NCBI RefSeq assembly: GCF_018278905.1
Contig: NZ_CP046600.1
Span: 2,728,001 to 2,792,000 of the forward strand
Source: Mycobacterium spongiae
Lineage (GTDB): Bacteria > Actinomycetota > Actinomycetes > Mycobacteriales > Mycobacteriaceae
Reading direction: 5' to 3'
Length of the DNA: 64,000 bases
Positions 47,939-60,482 of this stretch are shown piece by piece. The notes below the pieces were generated by a model. The model saw only the letters and a list, made by a program, of their open reading frames with translations, was not told the origin of the DNA and searched no databases. Made by a program: the position numbers and the translations under genes. How positions within the stretch are numbered: position 1 is the stretch's first letter; the number at the start of each line of letters is the position of its first letter.

Positions 47939-50725
47939 CTACGCCCCGTTCGATCCGTTCTGGCCCAGCAGCGTTCCGCCGGTACCGCCGGTGCCACCGA
48001 ACCCACCGGTATCGCCGTTGCCGCCGTTGCCGCCGTTGCCGATCAACTGCGCATCGCCACCGTTACCGCCGGCTCCGCTCGGGAGTACGCCGCCGCCGGC
48101 AGTGCCGCCGGGGCCGCCGTCACCGATCAATGCGCCCATGCCGCCGTTGCCGCCGCCCCCGCCCGAGCCGAGCGTGCTGGCTCCGCCGGCTCCGCCGGAT
48201 CCGCCGTGACCGAACCACCCGGCACCGTTGCCGCCGTCGCCGCCGACGCCGCCTCCGGCCGCGCTGGGGCCCCCGGAGCCACCCGACCCGCCGTGACCGA
48301 ACCACTGGCCGCCGTGGCCGCCGTTACCGCCGGTGCCACCGGCAGTAATGCCAAAGGCCGCGGCGCCGGTGCCGCCGGCTCCGCCGCCGCCGATCAGCCC
48401 GACGGCGTTGCCGCCATGACCGCCGGTGCCGGCGGTGCCGTTGGTCGCACTGCTGTCGCCACCCCTGCCGCCGTCGCCGGCCAGGGTTCCACCAGTACCG
48501 CCGTCACCACCATCGCCGTTGTTGAAGCTAAAGCCACCGTGACCGCCGTGACCGAACAGCCCGGCGTTGCCGCCGTCACCACCGTCGGCCATCGAGTCGA
48601 AAGTGCCGCCACCGTGGCCACCCTGGCCCAACAGCCACCCGCCGGCGCCACCAGTACCGCCGTTACCGCCACCGACGCCGTTGAGCCCGCCCGCGAAGCC
48701 GCCGGTGCCGCCATGGCCGATCAGCCGAGCAGCCCCGCCCGCGCCGCCGCTGGCGCCGCCCAACGGCACCGAACCACCATCGCCGCCGCTGCCGTACAAC
48801 AGCCCGCCGGTGCCGCCGGTCCCGCCTCCGGCACCGATGAACACATCGCTGGCCCCGCTGGCCCCGCCGGCTCCGCCGTTGCCGAACAGCCCGACGGCAT
48901 TGCCGCCGGACCCACCGACTCCCGCGGGACCCGCGGTGCCGAGGCCGCCGACGCCGCCGGCGCCGCCATCGCCGAAGAACCATCCACCCGACCCACCGGC
49001 GCCGCCGGCAAGTCCGGTTGCGCCCGGCCCGCCGACTCCTCCCGCGCCGCCGTTGCCGATCAATCCCGCAGCCCCGCCGGCACTGCCAGGCTGGCCGGCC
49101 AGACCGTTTCCACCGTTGCCGCCATTGCCGTACAACAACCCGCCGGCGCCACCAGGTTGCCCGGGTGCCCCGTCGACACCGTCGCCGATCAACGGGCGCC
49201 CCAACAGCGCCTGGGTGGGTGCGTTCACCAGGTCAAGTGGATCCCCAAAGAGAGCCCCGCCCGCGCCGTTGGTGCCGGCAGGGCCTAGGGAATCCCCAGG
49301 TCCACCAGTGCCGCCGTCGCCAATCAGCCGGGCGTTGCCGCCGTTGCCGCCGGTGCTGGCGGCGGTGCCGACGCCGGCCGCTCCGCCATTCCCGCCATTG
49401 CCGAACAGTGCGGCGTTGCCACCGTTTCCGCCTGTGCCGCCCGCTCCGGCACTGGATCCGCCGGCCCCGCCGGCCCCGCCGTTGCCGAAGAATTGGGCGC
49501 CACTTCCGCCGTTGCCACCCGTGCCGCCGGCGAAGCCGCCCACGCCGACTCCGCCGGTTCCGCCAACCCCACCGTCGCCGATCAGCCCGACCGCGGCGCC
49601 GCCGTTGCCGCCGGCACCATTGGCACTGCTGTTGCCGCCGTCACCGCCGTTGCCGAACAGCGTTCCGCCAGTGCCGCCGTCACCTCCGTTACCACCCCGG
49701 ACCGCGAGCCCGCCGTCGCCGCCGTTGCCGAACAGCCCGGCATTGCCGCCAGTGCCGGCGCTGTCGCCAGCGCTGAAGGCGGAGCCACCGCTACCACCGT
49801 CGCCGTACAGCCAGCCACCGGTGCCGCCGTGGCCACCCTCGCCCCCACCTGGGCCGGCGATGCCGACAAAGCCGCCGTGGCCGCCGTGGCCGATCAGGCG
49901 TGCATCCCCACCGGCCCCGCCGGCGGTTCCGCCCCAGGGAACGTAGCCGCCGTCGCCGCCGTTGCCATACAGCAGCCCGCCGGTGCCGCCGGCCCCGCCC
50001 GCACCACCGGCAATGAAGCTCGTGTTGGACCCTCCGGCCCCGCCGGTCCCGCCGTTCCCGAACAGCCCGACGGCGTGGCCACCTGCCCCACCGGACCCGC
50101 CTGGGCTGCCCGCGCCAGTGCCGAGGCCGCCAATGCCGCCATTGCCACCATTGCCGAACAGCCACCCGCCGGCTCCACCGGACCCGCCGGCAAGGCCGGT
50201 TGCGCCCGCTCCACCGATGCCACCATTGCCGCCGTTGCCGAACAATCCGGCATCCCCACCAGCACCACCGGGCAGGCCGACACCGCCATTGCCCCCGTTG
50301 CCGCCGTTACCGAACAACAACCCCCCTGGCCCGCCCGGCTGTCCCGGCCCGCCATCGGCGCCATCGCCGATCAACGGGCGCCCCAACAGGGCTTGCACCG
50401 GCGCGTTCACCACATCGAGTGCGGCCGCCATCGGTGACGCGTTGGCCGCCTCCGCGCTGGCGTAGGCCCCAGCACCTGCGGTCATTGCCTGCACAAAGTG
50501 TTCGTGAAACACCGCGGCCTGCGCGCTGAGCGCTTGATAGGCCTGGGCGTGTGCGCCGAACAGCCCGGCAATCGCAGCCGACACCTCATCGGCCCCGGCA
50601 GCCAGGACGCCCGTCGTGGGAATCGCTGCCGCGTGATTTGCGACGGTGATCATGGATCCGATGCTGGCCAAGTCGGCGGCCGCCGCTACCACCATCTCCG
50701 GGGCCGCCACCACGAACGCCATCAT
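47939..50725 (-). CDS. PE_PGRS family protein with duplicated PGRS region
   Basis: A 928-residue protein. Residues 1-95 form the PE domain. A linker with the GRPLI motif ([12 protein letters not shown], about residue 110) leads into a glycine-rich PGRS region of Gly-Gly-X repeats. At about residue 505 the linker occurs again ([16 protein letters not shown]) inside the protein, followed by a second PGRS region of similar length. The second copy lacks a PE domain, so this looks like an in-frame fusion of two PE_PGRS genes. ESX-5 probably exports it. The ATG at 50725 follows GAGAGGAGCCC; a longer frame exists but has no such signal. Confidence 0.9.
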   Translation of the reverse strand: MMAFVVAAPEMVVAAAADLASIGSMITVANHAAAIPTTGVLAAGADEVSAAIAGLFGAHAQAYQALSAQAAVFHEHFVQAMTAGAGAYASAEAANASPMAAALDVVNAPVQALLGRPLIGDGADGGPGQPGGPGGLLFGNGGNGGNGGVGLPGGAGGDAGLFGNGGNGGIGGAGATGLAGGSGGAGGWLFGNGGNGGIGGLGTGAGSPGGSGGAGGHAVGLFGNGGTGGAGGSNTSFIAGGAGGAGGTGGLLYGNGGDGGYVPWGGTAGGAGGDARLIGHGGHGGFVGIAGPGGGEGGHGGTGGWLYGDGGSGGSAFSAGDSAGTGGNAGLFGNGGDGGLAVRGGNGGDGGTGGTLFGNGGDGGNSSANGAGGNGGAAVGLIGDGGVGGTGGVGVGGFAGGTGGNGGSGAQFFGNGGAGGAGGSSAGAGGTGGNGGNAALFGNGGNGGAAGVGTAASTGGNGGNARLIGDGGTGGPGDSLGPAGTNGAGGALFGDPLDLVNAPTQALLGRPLIGDGVDGAPGQPGGAGGLLYGNGGNGGNGLAGQPGSAGGAAGLIGNGGAGGVGGPGATGLAGGAGGSGGWFFGDGGAGGVGGLGTAGPAGVGGSGGNAVGLFGNGGAGGASGASDVFIGAGGGTGGTGGLLYGSGGDGGSVPLGGASGGAGGAARLIGHGGTGGFAGGLNGVGGGNGGTGGAGGWLLGQGGHGGGTFDSMADGGDGGNAGLFGHGGHGGFSFNNGDGGDGGTGGTLAGDGGRGGDSSATNGTAGTGGHGGNAVGLIGGGGAGGTGAAAFGITAGGTGGNGGHGGQWFGHGGSGGSGGPSAAGGGVGGDGGNGAGWFGHGGSGGAGGASTLGSGGGGGNGGMGALIGDGGPGGTAGGGVLPSGAGGNGGDAQLIGNGGNGGNGDTGGFGGTGGTGGTLLGQNGSNGA

Positions 50726-50895
50726 GGGCTCCTCTCGGGTCAGTAGCCGACTGTGCCTGGGCAGCGCTGTCGCGACGAAACCCGCCACGAACATCCAACC
50801 ATGCATTTAGCTGCGATTGTGTCTCTTTGTTATCCGGAGCGAGATCACCGCCCCCGCAATCACTCGAACCGGCGTCCAGCCGCCAAGCTGGGCGG

Positions 50896-52575
50896 CTACC
50901 CCCCGTTGGATCCGTTCTGACCGAGAAGCGTTCCGCCGGCGCCGCCGTCGCCGCCGGGCCCACCGGAATCGCCGGGCCCGCCATCTCCGCCGTCGCCGAT
51001 CAGCTGGGCATTGCCGCCGTCGCCGCCGGTACCCGGGGTGTTGCTGAGGCTCGCTCCGGCGGCGCCCCCGTCGCCGCCGTTCCCGATCAAGGCGGCGTTG
51101 CCACCGTGGCCCCCGTTGCCACCGGCACCGGTGCCGCCGGCACCGCCGACCCCACCGGATCCGCCCGCCCCACCGTCGCCGAACAGGAGGGCGCCGTGGC
51201 CGCCGTTGCCCCCGTTGCCCCCGGCGCTGGTTGAAAAGCCGGTCCCGCCCGTCCCGCCGACGCCGCCGCTGCCAATCAACCCGATGGCATTTCCGCCGTG
51301 ACCACCAGTGCCGACACCACCGATGGCACGGGCGGTACTGCCACCGTTTCCGCCATTGCCGATCAGCATCCCACCGGTGCCGCCGATGCCACCGACTCCC
51401 TCGGACCCGTTCCAGCCGCCGTTACCCCCGTTACCGAACAGCCCGGCGTTGCCGCCTGCGCCGCCCGCGCTGTTCGGACCGCCGAAGGCAACGGAGCCGC
51501 CGTGGCCGCCATGACCGAACAGCAGCCCGCCGTTGCCGCCAGCCCCGCCCACGCCATCAATGTGCTCCAGGCCGCCATGACCCCCGTTGCCGATGAGCCC
51601 GGCGTTGCCGCCGGCGCCAGCAGCGCTGCCGACTCCGCCCCCGTCGGCGCCGCCGCGACCGCCGTTCCCGTACAGCCAGCCGCCATTGCCGCCGCGGCCA
51701 CCGCTGCCGTCCGGGCCGCCTGCCTCCACACCGCCGATGCCGCCGTCGCCGATGAGCCGCGCGTGGCCGCCGTCTCCACCCTGGGCGCCGCCCCCGATGT
51801 CGAAGCCGCCGGCACCCCCGTTGCCGTACAACAACCCGCCGGTGCCGCCATTGCCGCCGGCGCCGCCGCTGCCGGAATTGCTCAAGCCGCCCGCTCCGCC
51901 GTCTCCGCCGTGGCCGAACAGGCCCACCGCGGTGCCTCCGACACCGCCTGGACCCGCGGCGCCGCTGCCCGTAGCGGCTCCGCCGCCTCCGCCGTTGCCG
52001 CCATGGCCGAACAGCCATCCGCCAGCCCCGCCGGCCCCGCCGGCAAAGCCGGTCGCCCCGGGCCCGCCGATCCCACCGTTGCCACCGTTGCCGAACAACC
52101 CCGCATCACCGCCGGCACCGCCGGGCTGACCGGCCACCCCGTTGCCCCCGTTACCGCCATTGCCATACACCAACCCGCCGTCGCCGCCGGCCTGGCCCGG
52201 CGCCCCGTCTGGGCCGTCACCGATCAACGGCCGTCCCAGCAACGCCTGCGTATGCCCGTTGACCGTGTCGAGTGCAGCCTGCAGCGGTGACACGTTGGCG
52301 GCTTCAGCACTCGCGTAAGCACCCGCACCGACGGTCATGGTCTGGACAAAGTGGGCGTGAAATGCTGCGGCCTGCGCGCTGAGGGCCTGATACGCCTGAC
52401 CGTGAGCGTCGAACAATGCCGCGATCGCCGCCGACACCTCGTCCGCTCCGGCGGCCAACGCCCCCGTTGTCGGAACCGCCACGGCCGCGTTGGCCATGCT
52501 GATCGTCGACCCGATACTGGCTAGATCCGACGCCGCGGCCGCTACCGCGTCCGGGGCCGCCAGCACGAACGACAT
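50896..52575 (-). CDS. PE_PGRS family protein (PE_PGRS34-like position)
   Basis: A 559-residue protein with a PE domain ([20 protein letters not shown]...), a GRPLI linker (about residue 118) and one PGRS region ending in [10 protein letters not shown]. The same ending motif (LLGQNGSNG) closes the neighbouring PE_PGRS gene, and both genes share the leader GAGAGGAGCCC, so they are tandem duplicates. The PE domain probably directs ESX-5 export and the PGRS part the cell surface. Rv1840c (PE_PGRS34) occupies this place in M. tuberculosis. The large open frames on the opposite strand are by-products of GGC/GGN codon repetition. Confidence 0.92.
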   Translation of the reverse strand: MSFVLAAPDAVAAAASDLASIGSTISMANAAVAVPTTGALAAGADEVSAAIAALFDAHGQAYQALSAQAAAFHAHFVQTMTVGAGAYASAEAANVSPLQAALDTVNGHTQALLGRPLIGDGPDGAPGQAGGDGGLVYGNGGNGGNGVAGQPGGAGGDAGLFGNGGNGGIGGPGATGFAGGAGGAGGWLFGHGGNGGGGGAATGSGAAGPGGVGGTAVGLFGHGGDGGAGGLSNSGSGGAGGNGGTGGLLYGNGGAGGFDIGGGAQGGDGGHARLIGDGGIGGVEAGGPDGSGGRGGNGGWLYGNGGRGGADGGGVGSAAGAGGNAGLIGNGGHGGLEHIDGVGGAGGNGGLLFGHGGHGGSVAFGGPNSAGGAGGNAGLFGNGGNGGWNGSEGVGGIGGTGGMLIGNGGNGGSTARAIGGVGTGGHGGNAIGLIGSGGVGGTGGTGFSTSAGGNGGNGGHGALLFGDGGAGGSGGVGGAGGTGAGGNGGHGGNAALIGNGGDGGAAGASLSNTPGTGGDGGNAQLIGDGGDGGPGDSGGPGGDGGAGGTLLGQNGSNGG

Positions 52576-52755
52576 TAGGGGCTCCTCTCGCCGCTGCCGA
52601 AAACCCAGTAGACCGACGACCGGCTACCGTGCGATCCCCGCCCCGCGGATGCACGAGTGCGGTCCAGACCACAATGTATCGGCACCTATCCACGTCGGTG
52701 GGAGGTTCGACTCGTCGAGTCGCGTTGGCTCCTGTGGGTCCCGGACCCGACCCGC

Positions 52756-53808
52756 CTAGGGACGCGTCTCGTCTCGAATGGTGCCCACGAGGTCCTCCAC
52801 CAGGTCTTCCAACGCCACCATCGCCACGACCGACCCGTCGTCGGCAGTCACCAATGCCAGGTGGCTATTGCTGCGCCGCATCAGGGACAGCGCGTCGGCA
52901 AGTGGCAAAGTCTGCGGAATCTGGCGCAGCGGGCGCACCACAGCCAGCTCGATCACGGTGTCCGGATCGTCGTCCAGCGTCAGCACGTCCTTGATATGCA
53001 GATATCCAATGAACCGTCCACCACCATCCACGACCGGAAACCGCGAGTAGCCCGTCTTCTCGAGTGCTTGTTCCACCGCACCGATCGTGGGCCCTGAGCC
53101 CATCGCGGCCACCGGCACCGCCCGGATATCGGGCAGCGGCACCGCGACGTCGGCGACCACCCGGGTGCGAATTCGCAATGCCCGCGTCAACCTGGTGTGC
53201 TCCTCGCGATCCAGCAGGCCTTTAGATCCCGATTCGGCGATCATCTCGGACAGCTCTGCCATCGAGACTGTGCTGTCGAGCTCGTCTTTGGGCTCGACCC
53301 CAATTGCGCGCAGGATCGCGTTTGCGCACATGTTGTAAAACACGATGAACGGGCGGGCAAGGCGCACGTAGACCAGATACGGGGGGACTAGGAGCATCGC
53401 CGTGCGCTCCGGGCCCGCCAGTGCGATGTTCTTGGGCACCATCTCGCCGAGCAGCACATGCAGGATCACCACAATCGCCAGCGCCACCGCGAAAGACACG
53501 GTGTGTCGTAGCGCCGGCGGTATGCCGGTGAGCTCAAACGGGGTCTCCAACAGCGCGGCCACCGCCGGTTCACCGATGCGGCCGAGCAGGATCGAGGAGA
53601 CGGTGACGCCCAGCTGTGCGCCTGCCAGCATCGCGGGGAGCCGTTCGCCAGCCCGGATGACCGTGATCGCCCTAGCCTTGCCCTGCTCGGCGAGTGCTTC
53701 GAGACGATCACGGCGGGCCGAGATCAGCGCGAATTCCGATCCGACGAAGAACGCGTTGGCAGCGATCAGCACCAGCGCCAGGAGCACCGCCGGCAGCGAG
53801 TCCATCAC
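52756..53808 (-). CDS. CNNM/CorC-type membrane protein with CBS domains (Rv1841c-like)
   Basis: A 350-residue protein of the HlyC/CorC (CNNM) family: an N-terminal DUF21 membrane domain with about four helices, then two cytosolic CBS domains (about residues 210-340; the second is centred on [17 protein letters not shown]). Related bacterial proteins take part in Mg2+ or cobalt efflux. The short version here lacks the C-terminal CorC/HlyC extension of its partner. The gene starts within the stop region of the upstream gene (4-nt overlap), so the pair is translated together. Confidence 0.9.
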   Translation of the reverse strand: MMDSLPAVLLALVLIAANAFFVGSEFALISARRDRLEALAEQGKARAITVIRAGERLPAMLAGAQLGVTVSSILLGRIGEPAVAALLETPFELTGIPPALRHTVSFAVALAIVVILHVLLGEMVPKNIALAGPERTAMLLVPPYLVYVRLARPFIVFYNMCANAILRAIGVEPKDELDSTVSMAELSEMIAESGSKGLLDREEHTRLTRALRIRTRVVADVAVPLPDIRAVPVAAMGSGPTIGAVEQALEKTGYSRFPVVDGGGRFIGYLHIKDVLTLDDDPDTVIELAVVRPLRQIPQTLPLADALSLMRRSNSHLALVTADDGSVVAMVALEDLVEDLVGTIRDETRP

Positions 53809-55184
53809 GATGCCCGCTCCGACCCGGACTCAGCACCGGACTCACCGGCGGGGCCTTGCTCGACCAACTCCAGCAGGTCGATACGGCGACCATCCATCTG
53901 AACCACTGTGGCTCGCCAGCGGGCCGAGGAGGCCGCGAGTCCGTCCTTATTGGACGCTGGCAGCTCAACGGTTTCGCCCGCCGCCGGTATGTGACCCAGT
54001 GCACGCAGTACCAGACCACCGATTGTCTCGTAGGGCCCCTCGGGTGCCCGGTAGCCGGTCGCGTTGGCCACCTCATCGATCCGGAGCAAGCCCGAGACCC
54101 GCCAGCCACTGCCCGCCACCATCACGTGGGGGGTGGCATCATCGTGCTCGTCGCGGACATCGCCGACGATCTCCTCGATCAAATCCTCAAAGGTGACCAT
54201 CCCCGCGGTACCGCCGTACTCGTCGACCACCATCGCGGCATGCAAGGTATTGGCGCGGATTTGCGCCATCACGGCATCGCCGTCAAGCGTGGAGGGCACC
54301 ACCGTAACCGGCTTGGCGACGGTGGTCAGCAGCGTGTGAGCGCGCTCGCACCGCGAAACCTCGAACGCCTGTTTCACGTGCACCATGCCGATGGTCTGAT
54401 CGAGGTCGCCCTCGACGATGGGGAACCGAGAGAACCCCGACGTGGCGGCTGCCGCGGCCAGATCGGCGACGGTGTCATCGGTTTGCAACGCCACGATCTT
54501 CGACCGCGGCGTCATGAGCTCTTCGGCGGTAAGGGCGCCGAACTGCAGCGAGCGTCGCATCAGCCACGCGGTGGCGTCGTCCAGGGAGCCGCTGCGCGCG
54601 GAGCTGCGCACCAACGACACCAGCTCTTGCGGGGTGCGCGCCGAGCGCAGCTCTTCGGCCGGCTCGATGCCTAACCGGCGCACGATCCAGTTCGCCGCAC
54701 CGTTGGTCAGGCGGATGGCCGGAGTGAACAGCGCCGAAAATGCGACCTGGGGGATCACGACCGCACGTGCGGTCCCCAGCGGACGCGCGACGCCGACATA
54801 CTTGGGGACCAGCTCCCCGAACACCATCGACACCGACGTCACGGCCGCCAGGGCCAGGAAGGCCGTGAGGCCGTCGGCCACCCGTTCCGACATACCGATG
54901 GCGCCCAGTCCCGGATGGGGCAACTCGGATACCAGGGGTTCGGTCAGGTAGCCGATCGCCAGCGTGGTCACCGAGATACCCAACTGAGCTCCGGAGAGCT
55001 GAAACGACAGCCGGCGATGGGCGCGCCGGATGAAACGGTCCCGGGTGGTGCCGCGGCGGGCGTTGGCTTCGACCGTGCTGCGGTCCAGCGCGGTCAACGA
55101 AAATTCGGCCGCGACGAACACGGCGGTGCCGGCGGTGAGCGCCAAGATCGCTAGCCAGCTGGCGAGGGTGCCGGTGAGGTTCAT
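53805..55184 (-). CDS. CNNM/CorC-type membrane protein (Rv1842c-like)
   Basis: A 459-residue paralogue of the downstream protein. It has the DUF21 membrane domain (about residues 1-190), a CBS pair (about 215-335) and an additional CorC_HlyC domain at the C-terminus (about 350-440). CNNM proteins with this architecture transport or sense Mg2+. The overlap with the 52756 gene suggests the two form a heterodimer. The ATG at 55184 is the first good start; the guaB1 gene ends 96 nt upstream. Confidence 0.9.
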   Translation of the reverse strand: MNLTGTLASWLAILALTAGTAVFVAAEFSLTALDRSTVEANARRGTTRDRFIRRAHRRLSFQLSGAQLGISVTTLAIGYLTEPLVSELPHPGLGAIGMSERVADGLTAFLALAAVTSVSMVFGELVPKYVGVARPLGTARAVVIPQVAFSALFTPAIRLTNGAANWIVRRLGIEPAEELRSARTPQELVSLVRSSARSGSLDDATAWLMRRSLQFGALTAEELMTPRSKIVALQTDDTVADLAAAAATSGFSRFPIVEGDLDQTIGMVHVKQAFEVSRCERAHTLLTTVAKPVTVVPSTLDGDAVMAQIRANTLHAAMVVDEYGGTAGMVTFEDLIEEIVGDVRDEHDDATPHVMVAGSGWRVSGLLRIDEVANATGYRAPEGPYETIGGLVLRALGHIPAAGETVELPASNKDGLAASSARWRATVVQMDGRRIDLLELVEQGPAGESGAESGSERAS

Positions 55185-55280
55185 GGGCGAATCGGTTGTG
55201 GCACTATGTCGCAGCGCGGTGCTGCGGGTTGGAAGTTCACATGGTAGCGGGGTGTGTGCCGGGCACCCTCACCAACCGGG

Positions 55281-56732
<1,452 letters not shown>

Positions 56733-56740
56733 TTACCCGG

Positions 56741-58192
56741 CTAGACCGGTACTTCGCTGCGGTCGCCACTCCACAGCGTGTGGAATTTCCCCGGCTCGTC
56801 GATGCGTCCGTAGGTGTGTGCACCGAAAAAGTCGCGCTGTGCCTGGGTCAGCGCCGCGGGCAGGCGTTCGGTGCGCAGGGCGTCGTAGTAGGACAGCGCC
56901 GAGGAGAATCCGGGAGTGGGGATCCCCAACTGCGCGGCGGTGCACACGACGCGTCGCCAGCTGTCGATCGCTGCTTCAACAGCGCTGCGAAAATAGGGCG
57001 CAACGATCAGAGTGGCCAGATCCGGTTCGGCGGCGTAAGCCTCCTTGATGTGGTTGAGGAACTTTGCCCTGATGATGCAGCCGCCGCGCCAGATGGTCGC
57101 CAGATCGCCCGGCGTGATGCCCCAACCGAATTCGGCGCTGCCGGCCTGGATCTGATTGAAACCCTGCGCGTAGGCCACAATCTTCGAGGCGTACAGCGCC
57201 TGTCGGACGTCTTCGGTGAACGTATCGCGGTCGGCGGGCTTGTCGCCGAGCTTGCCACCGGCCAGCCCTTGGGCGGCCTTGCGCTGCGCGACGGAACCTG
57301 ACAGTGCGCGGGCGAAGACGGCCTCGGCGATCCCCGTGACCGGCACACCGAGATCGAGCGCCGACTTGACTGTCCAGCGACCGGTGCCCTTTTGTTCGGC
57401 CTCATCGAGGATGATGTCCACCAGCGGTTTCCCGGTCTTGGCGTCGGTCTGGCGCAAGACTTCGGCGGTGATCTCCACGAGATAGCTGTCCAGGTCGCCC
57501 TTGTTCCACTCGGTGAACACCGCCGCGATCTGGGGTGAGGTCATACCTAGCCCGTCACGCAGCAGCTGGTAGGCCTCGCCGATGAGCTGCATGTCCGAGT
57601 ACTCGATCCCGTTGTGGACCATCTTGACGAAATGGCCGGAGCCGTCCGGGCCAATATGTGTGCAGCATGGAACGCCGTCGACATGCGCAGAGATCTCCTC
57701 GAGCAGCGGGCCCAGCGATTCGTAGGATGCCGCCGGGCCGCCCGGCATGATCGAGGGGCCGAGGAGGGCGCCCTCCTCGCCGCCGGAAATCCCGGCGCCG
57801 ACAAAATGTAATGCGCGCTCGCGCATCGCTTTCTCGCGGCGCATCGTGTCGGTGTACAAGGCATTGCCGCCATCGATGATGATGTCACCGGGTTCCATCG
57901 CGTCGGCGAGTTCGTTGATGACGGCATCGGTCGGCTCGCCGGCTTTCACCATGATCAGCACTCGCCGCGGGGTCTGCAGCGAGGCGAGAAACTCGGCGAT
58001 CGTTTCGCTGCGGACGAATTTTCCCTCGGAACCGTGCTCCGCCAGCAGCGCATCGGTCTTGGCGATGGACCGATTGTGCAGCGCAACGGTGTAGCCGTGC
58101 CGGGCGAAGTTCCGGGCGATGTTCGAACCCATCACGGCCAGGCCGGTAACTCCGATCTGCGCGGTGGCCGACTGCGATTCCGACGAACTCAT
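56741..58192 (-). CDS. gnd1: 6-phosphogluconate dehydrogenase, decarboxylating (Gnd1)
   Basis: A 483-residue enzyme of the oxidative pentose phosphate pathway that converts 6-phosphogluconate to ribulose 5-phosphate. The nucleotide-binding motif GLAVMG is at 17-22; the substrate-binding region contains GGEEGALLGPSIMPGG and the catalytic lysine is in HFVKMVHNGIEY. Length and sequence match Rv1844c (the long, NADP-type form). It is followed closely by guaB1, linking ribose and purine metabolism. Confidence 0.94.
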   Translation of the reverse strand: MSSSESQSATAQIGVTGLAVMGSNIARNFARHGYTVALHNRSIAKTDALLAEHGSEGKFVRSETIAEFLASLQTPRRVLIMVKAGEPTDAVINELADAMEPGDIIIDGGNALYTDTMRREKAMRERALHFVGAGISGGEEGALLGPSIMPGGPAASYESLGPLLEEISAHVDGVPCCTHIGPDGSGHFVKMVHNGIEYSDMQLIGEAYQLLRDGLGMTSPQIAAVFTEWNKGDLDSYLVEITAEVLRQTDAKTGKPLVDIILDEAEQKGTGRWTVKSALDLGVPVTGIAEAVFARALSGSVAQRKAAQGLAGGKLGDKPADRDTFTEDVRQALYASKIVAYAQGFNQIQAGSAEFGWGITPGDLATIWRGGCIIRAKFLNHIKEAYAAEPDLATLIVAPYFRSAVEAAIDSWRRVVCTAAQLGIPTPGFSSALSYYDALRTERLPAALTQAQRDFFGAHTYGRIDEPGKFHTLWSGDRSEVPV

Positions 58193-58307
58193 GTTCTGCC
58201 TCTCGGTTGGGCCTCGTAGGTTGGGGAACTGCTGTGGCCTGGGGAACTGCTAGAACCACGTCTTTTCGAAAGGTATCTGACCCCCGGGTGCTTGTCTCCG
58301 CACCGGG

Positions 58308-59258
58308 CTAGGCGGCGACCAACCGCTGCAGCTCCGTGAGCCACGGCACGGCCAGCGCCACAGTCGGGACCACGAATACCGCGGCGGCGGCCAAGTAGGC
58401 GGCCGTCGACAGCAACAGGCTGTTGCCACCGCCGGAGAGCCGTCGTACCCGCACCACCGTGCTGGGACCGCCCGCCGCGAGTGCCCCCGAGGGCGCAGGT
58501 CCGGATGCGCAGGCAACCAGCGCCCGGGCCAGCGGAGTGCGCCCCGCCGCACGCACCGCGGCGTCATCGGCGAGCAGCTCGACCAGCAAGTGAACGGCAC
58601 GCAGGACGTTGACACGGCGCACCAGCCGCGGAAAGGCGGCGTGCACGGCGGTGAACGCCTCGAGCACCAGATCGTGGCGAGCCCGAAGATGCGCCCGCTC
58701 GTGGGTCAAGATGGCCGCCAGCTCTGTCTCGGTCAGCGCCGTGAGCGTGCCTTCGCTGACCACGACCCGGCTCCGCACCCCGGGCAGGCAGTAGGCAAGC
58801 GGCTCGGCCACATCCAGCACGCGCAGAGCCCGCGTGCTGGCGCACGGTTGGGCCAGGGCACCGTCGTGTCCAACCCCCACCAGATCCACCACCATCCGGT
58901 GGTGAGCCCGCCGCCGCCGAGTGGCGATCGCCCCCCTCACCACCGCGACCGCCAGTCGGGCACCCACGAGAACCGTCAGCGCGAAGACGGCGACGTATGC
59001 CGCCCATAGCGGCCAACCTAGGCGTCCAACGGCGCCAAGGATGCTTGCGGTGGGACGGCCGTCGGGGCCGGGCATGAGGAGTCGGCTGGCGATGGCGATG
59101 CCGGCGCTGAATGCTGACAGCACCGCAGCCAGGGCGATGGCCTGCCAGAGCACCAGCGCGGCACGCGGGGCGCGTAGCGGCCACCGCGCTCGAGCCAACA
59201 GGGCCGGGGCCGGGCCAGCCAAGACCACCGCGAGGAGGGTGAAGGCCAGCGCGGACAC
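58308..59258 (-). CDS. M56 family membrane zinc metallopeptidase (Rv1845c, BlaR1-like)
   Basis: A 316-residue integral membrane protein with the zinc-binding motif HERAH (residues 186-190, preceded by LAAILT). It has about four membrane helices but, unlike BlaR1, no penicillin-binding sensor domain. In M. tuberculosis the partner repressor BlaI controls blaC and this gene. Start is GTG, 14 nt after the BlaI stop, so the two are co-transcribed. Confidence 0.88.
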   Translation of the reverse strand: MSALAFTLLAVVLAGPAPALLARARWPLRAPRAALVLWQAIALAAVLSAFSAGIAIASRLLMPGPDGRPTASILGAVGRLGWPLWAAYVAVFALTVLVGARLAVAVVRGAIATRRRRAHHRMVVDLVGVGHDGALAQPCASTRALRVLDVAEPLAYCLPGVRSRVVVSEGTLTALTETELAAILTHERAHLRARHDLVLEAFTAVHAAFPRLVRRVNVLRAVHLLVELLADDAAVRAAGRTPLARALVACASGPAPSGALAAGGPSTVVRVRRLSGGGNSLLLSTAAYLAAAAVFVVPTVALAVPWLTELQRLVAA

Positions 59259-59272
59259 GTGGCTAGTCTTCC

Positions 59273-59689
59273 CTAGTCGTCCGCACCAGCGCCAGCCGAC
59301 GGCGGATTCCGATGGCTCGCTTCCATCTCGGCCAGCGCGCGCCGCAATGCATCCGCCTCGTCAGCACCGACGCGCTCCACGAAATGGACCAGCGCTGCCT
59401 GTCTGCCCCCGGAATCCTCGGCCTGAGCGAGCGCGTCGACCATCAGCCCGGCTACCAGCTCGTCGCGGCCATGCACGGGCGCATAGCGGTGGGCACGGTC
59501 ATCGCGAATCTGGGAGACGAGGTTCTTCTTCGCCAACCGCTGCAAGACGGTCATCACTGTCGTGTAGGCAAGGTCGCGTCGTACCGACAATGCGTCATGG
59601 ACCTGGCGTACCGTCTGGGGTTCTGGGACGGACCACAAGTGGTCCATGACGGCGCGTTCGAGATCCCCCAGCCGCGTCAGCTTGGCCAT
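59273..59689 (-). CDS. blaI: Transcriptional repressor BlaI (MecI/BlaI family)
   Basis: A 138-residue winged-helix repressor. The N-terminal domain (LGDLERAVMDHLWS..., VRQVHDAL, TVMTVLQRLAKKNLVS) is the DNA-binding part and the C-terminus is a dimerisation domain. In M. tuberculosis BlaI represses the beta-lactamase blaC, its own gene and Rv1845c, and beta-lactams relieve the repression. GGAG lies 11 nt before the ATG. A candidate operator lies upstream at 59733-59749. Confidence 0.93.
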   Translation of the reverse strand: MAKLTRLGDLERAVMDHLWSVPEPQTVRQVHDALSVRRDLAYTTVMTVLQRLAKKNLVSQIRDDRAHRYAPVHGRDELVAGLMVDALAQAEDSGGRQAALVHFVERVGADEADALRRALAEMEASHRNPPSAGAGADD

Positions 59690-59732
59690 AGTTCGTTCAT
59701 CTCCTGCGGGTTGAAACCAGTTTACTCCGGCT

Positions 59733-59798
59733 TACTACCGACCGTCGTACCCCACGACACGCGCCAAGACCTTGCGATGTTAGGGCAGCCTTGCCTAC
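59733..59798 (-). promoter_or_regulatory. Possible BlaI operator and iron-box-like dyad
   Basis: TACTAC-CGACC-GTCGTA (59733-59749) is an imperfect dyad similar to BlaI sites (TACTAC-type half-sites) 44 nt before blaI, supporting autoregulation. Further out, TTAGGGCAGCCTTGCCTAC (59780-59798) matches 13 of 19 positions of the IdeR box, with both outer arms intact. Which of the two divergent genes it would affect is unclear. Confidence 0.45.
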
Positions 59799-59981
59799 TA
59801 TAGGCCCGATCGAGCTGCAACGGCCGCGGAAGTGTCCTGAGGGCTGCAGAGACCCCCGGTCTACTCGATCGGCGAACCCCGTGCCACGTGCACGGGGTTC
59901 GCCCGTTTCCGGACCGGGCGACGCCAGGTGATTCTGCCCACACCGAGCGGTGGGATTCGCCGATGGTGTAGACACAAGGAC

Positions 59982-60413
59982 GTGCAACCGCCGCCGGGCG
60001 CCGCCATGCCGCCGCTTTCTACCGCGCCGTTCGACAGCGAGTTGGGTCTGCAATTCACCGAGTTGACCCCGGACAAGGCCCGAGCACAACTTGAGGTCAC
60101 GCCCAACCTGCTACAGCCTATGGGCCTCGTGCATGGAGGTGTCTATTGCTCGATGATCGAGAGTTTGGCGAGCGTGGCAGCGTTTACCTGGCTGTGTGCG
60201 CGCGGCAACGGCGGCCATGTTGTGGGCGTCAACAACAACACCGATTTCCTGCGTTCCATCAGCTCGGGGATGGTGTACGGCACTGCCGAACCGCTGCACC
60301 GTGGTCGACGCCAGCAGCTGTGGTTGGTCACGATCACCGATGAGGGAGACCGAGTGGTCGCGCGGGGTCAGGTGCGGCTGCAGAACCTGGAAAGCCAAAA
60401 CAGCAGCGGCTAA
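59982..60413 (+). CDS. PaaI-type hotdog thioesterase (Rv1847-like)
   Basis: A 143-residue protein with a single hotdog domain; the active-site segment is LVHGGVYCSMIES. Family members hydrolyse acyl- or aryl-CoA thioesters; the substrate is unknown. I chose the GTG at 59982 because the resulting N-terminus aligns residue for residue with the M. tuberculosis start (QPPP versus QPSP, then PFDSELG). It precedes the urease operon by 69 nt on the same strand. Confidence 0.88.
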   Translation: MQPPPGAAMPPLSTAPFDSELGLQFTELTPDKARAQLEVTPNLLQPMGLVHGGVYCSMIESLASVAAFTWLCARGNGGHVVGVNNNTDFLRSISSGMVYGTAEPLHRGRRQQLWLVTITDEGDRVVARGQVRLQNLESQNSSG

Positions 60414-60482
60414 GCGCATTCGCCCCCGTTCGCCGCTTTTGCACCGAGCCGGAATCGCCCTGGCGTGGCAGGATCGCACACC

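Noticed and set aside
47894..52290. Several long open frames on the plus strand (up to about 460 codons) opposite the PE_PGRS genes
   Set aside because: They are low-complexity (Ala/Pro/Val or Pro/Ala runs) and arise from the GGN repeats of the PGRS regions; no start signals or family match.
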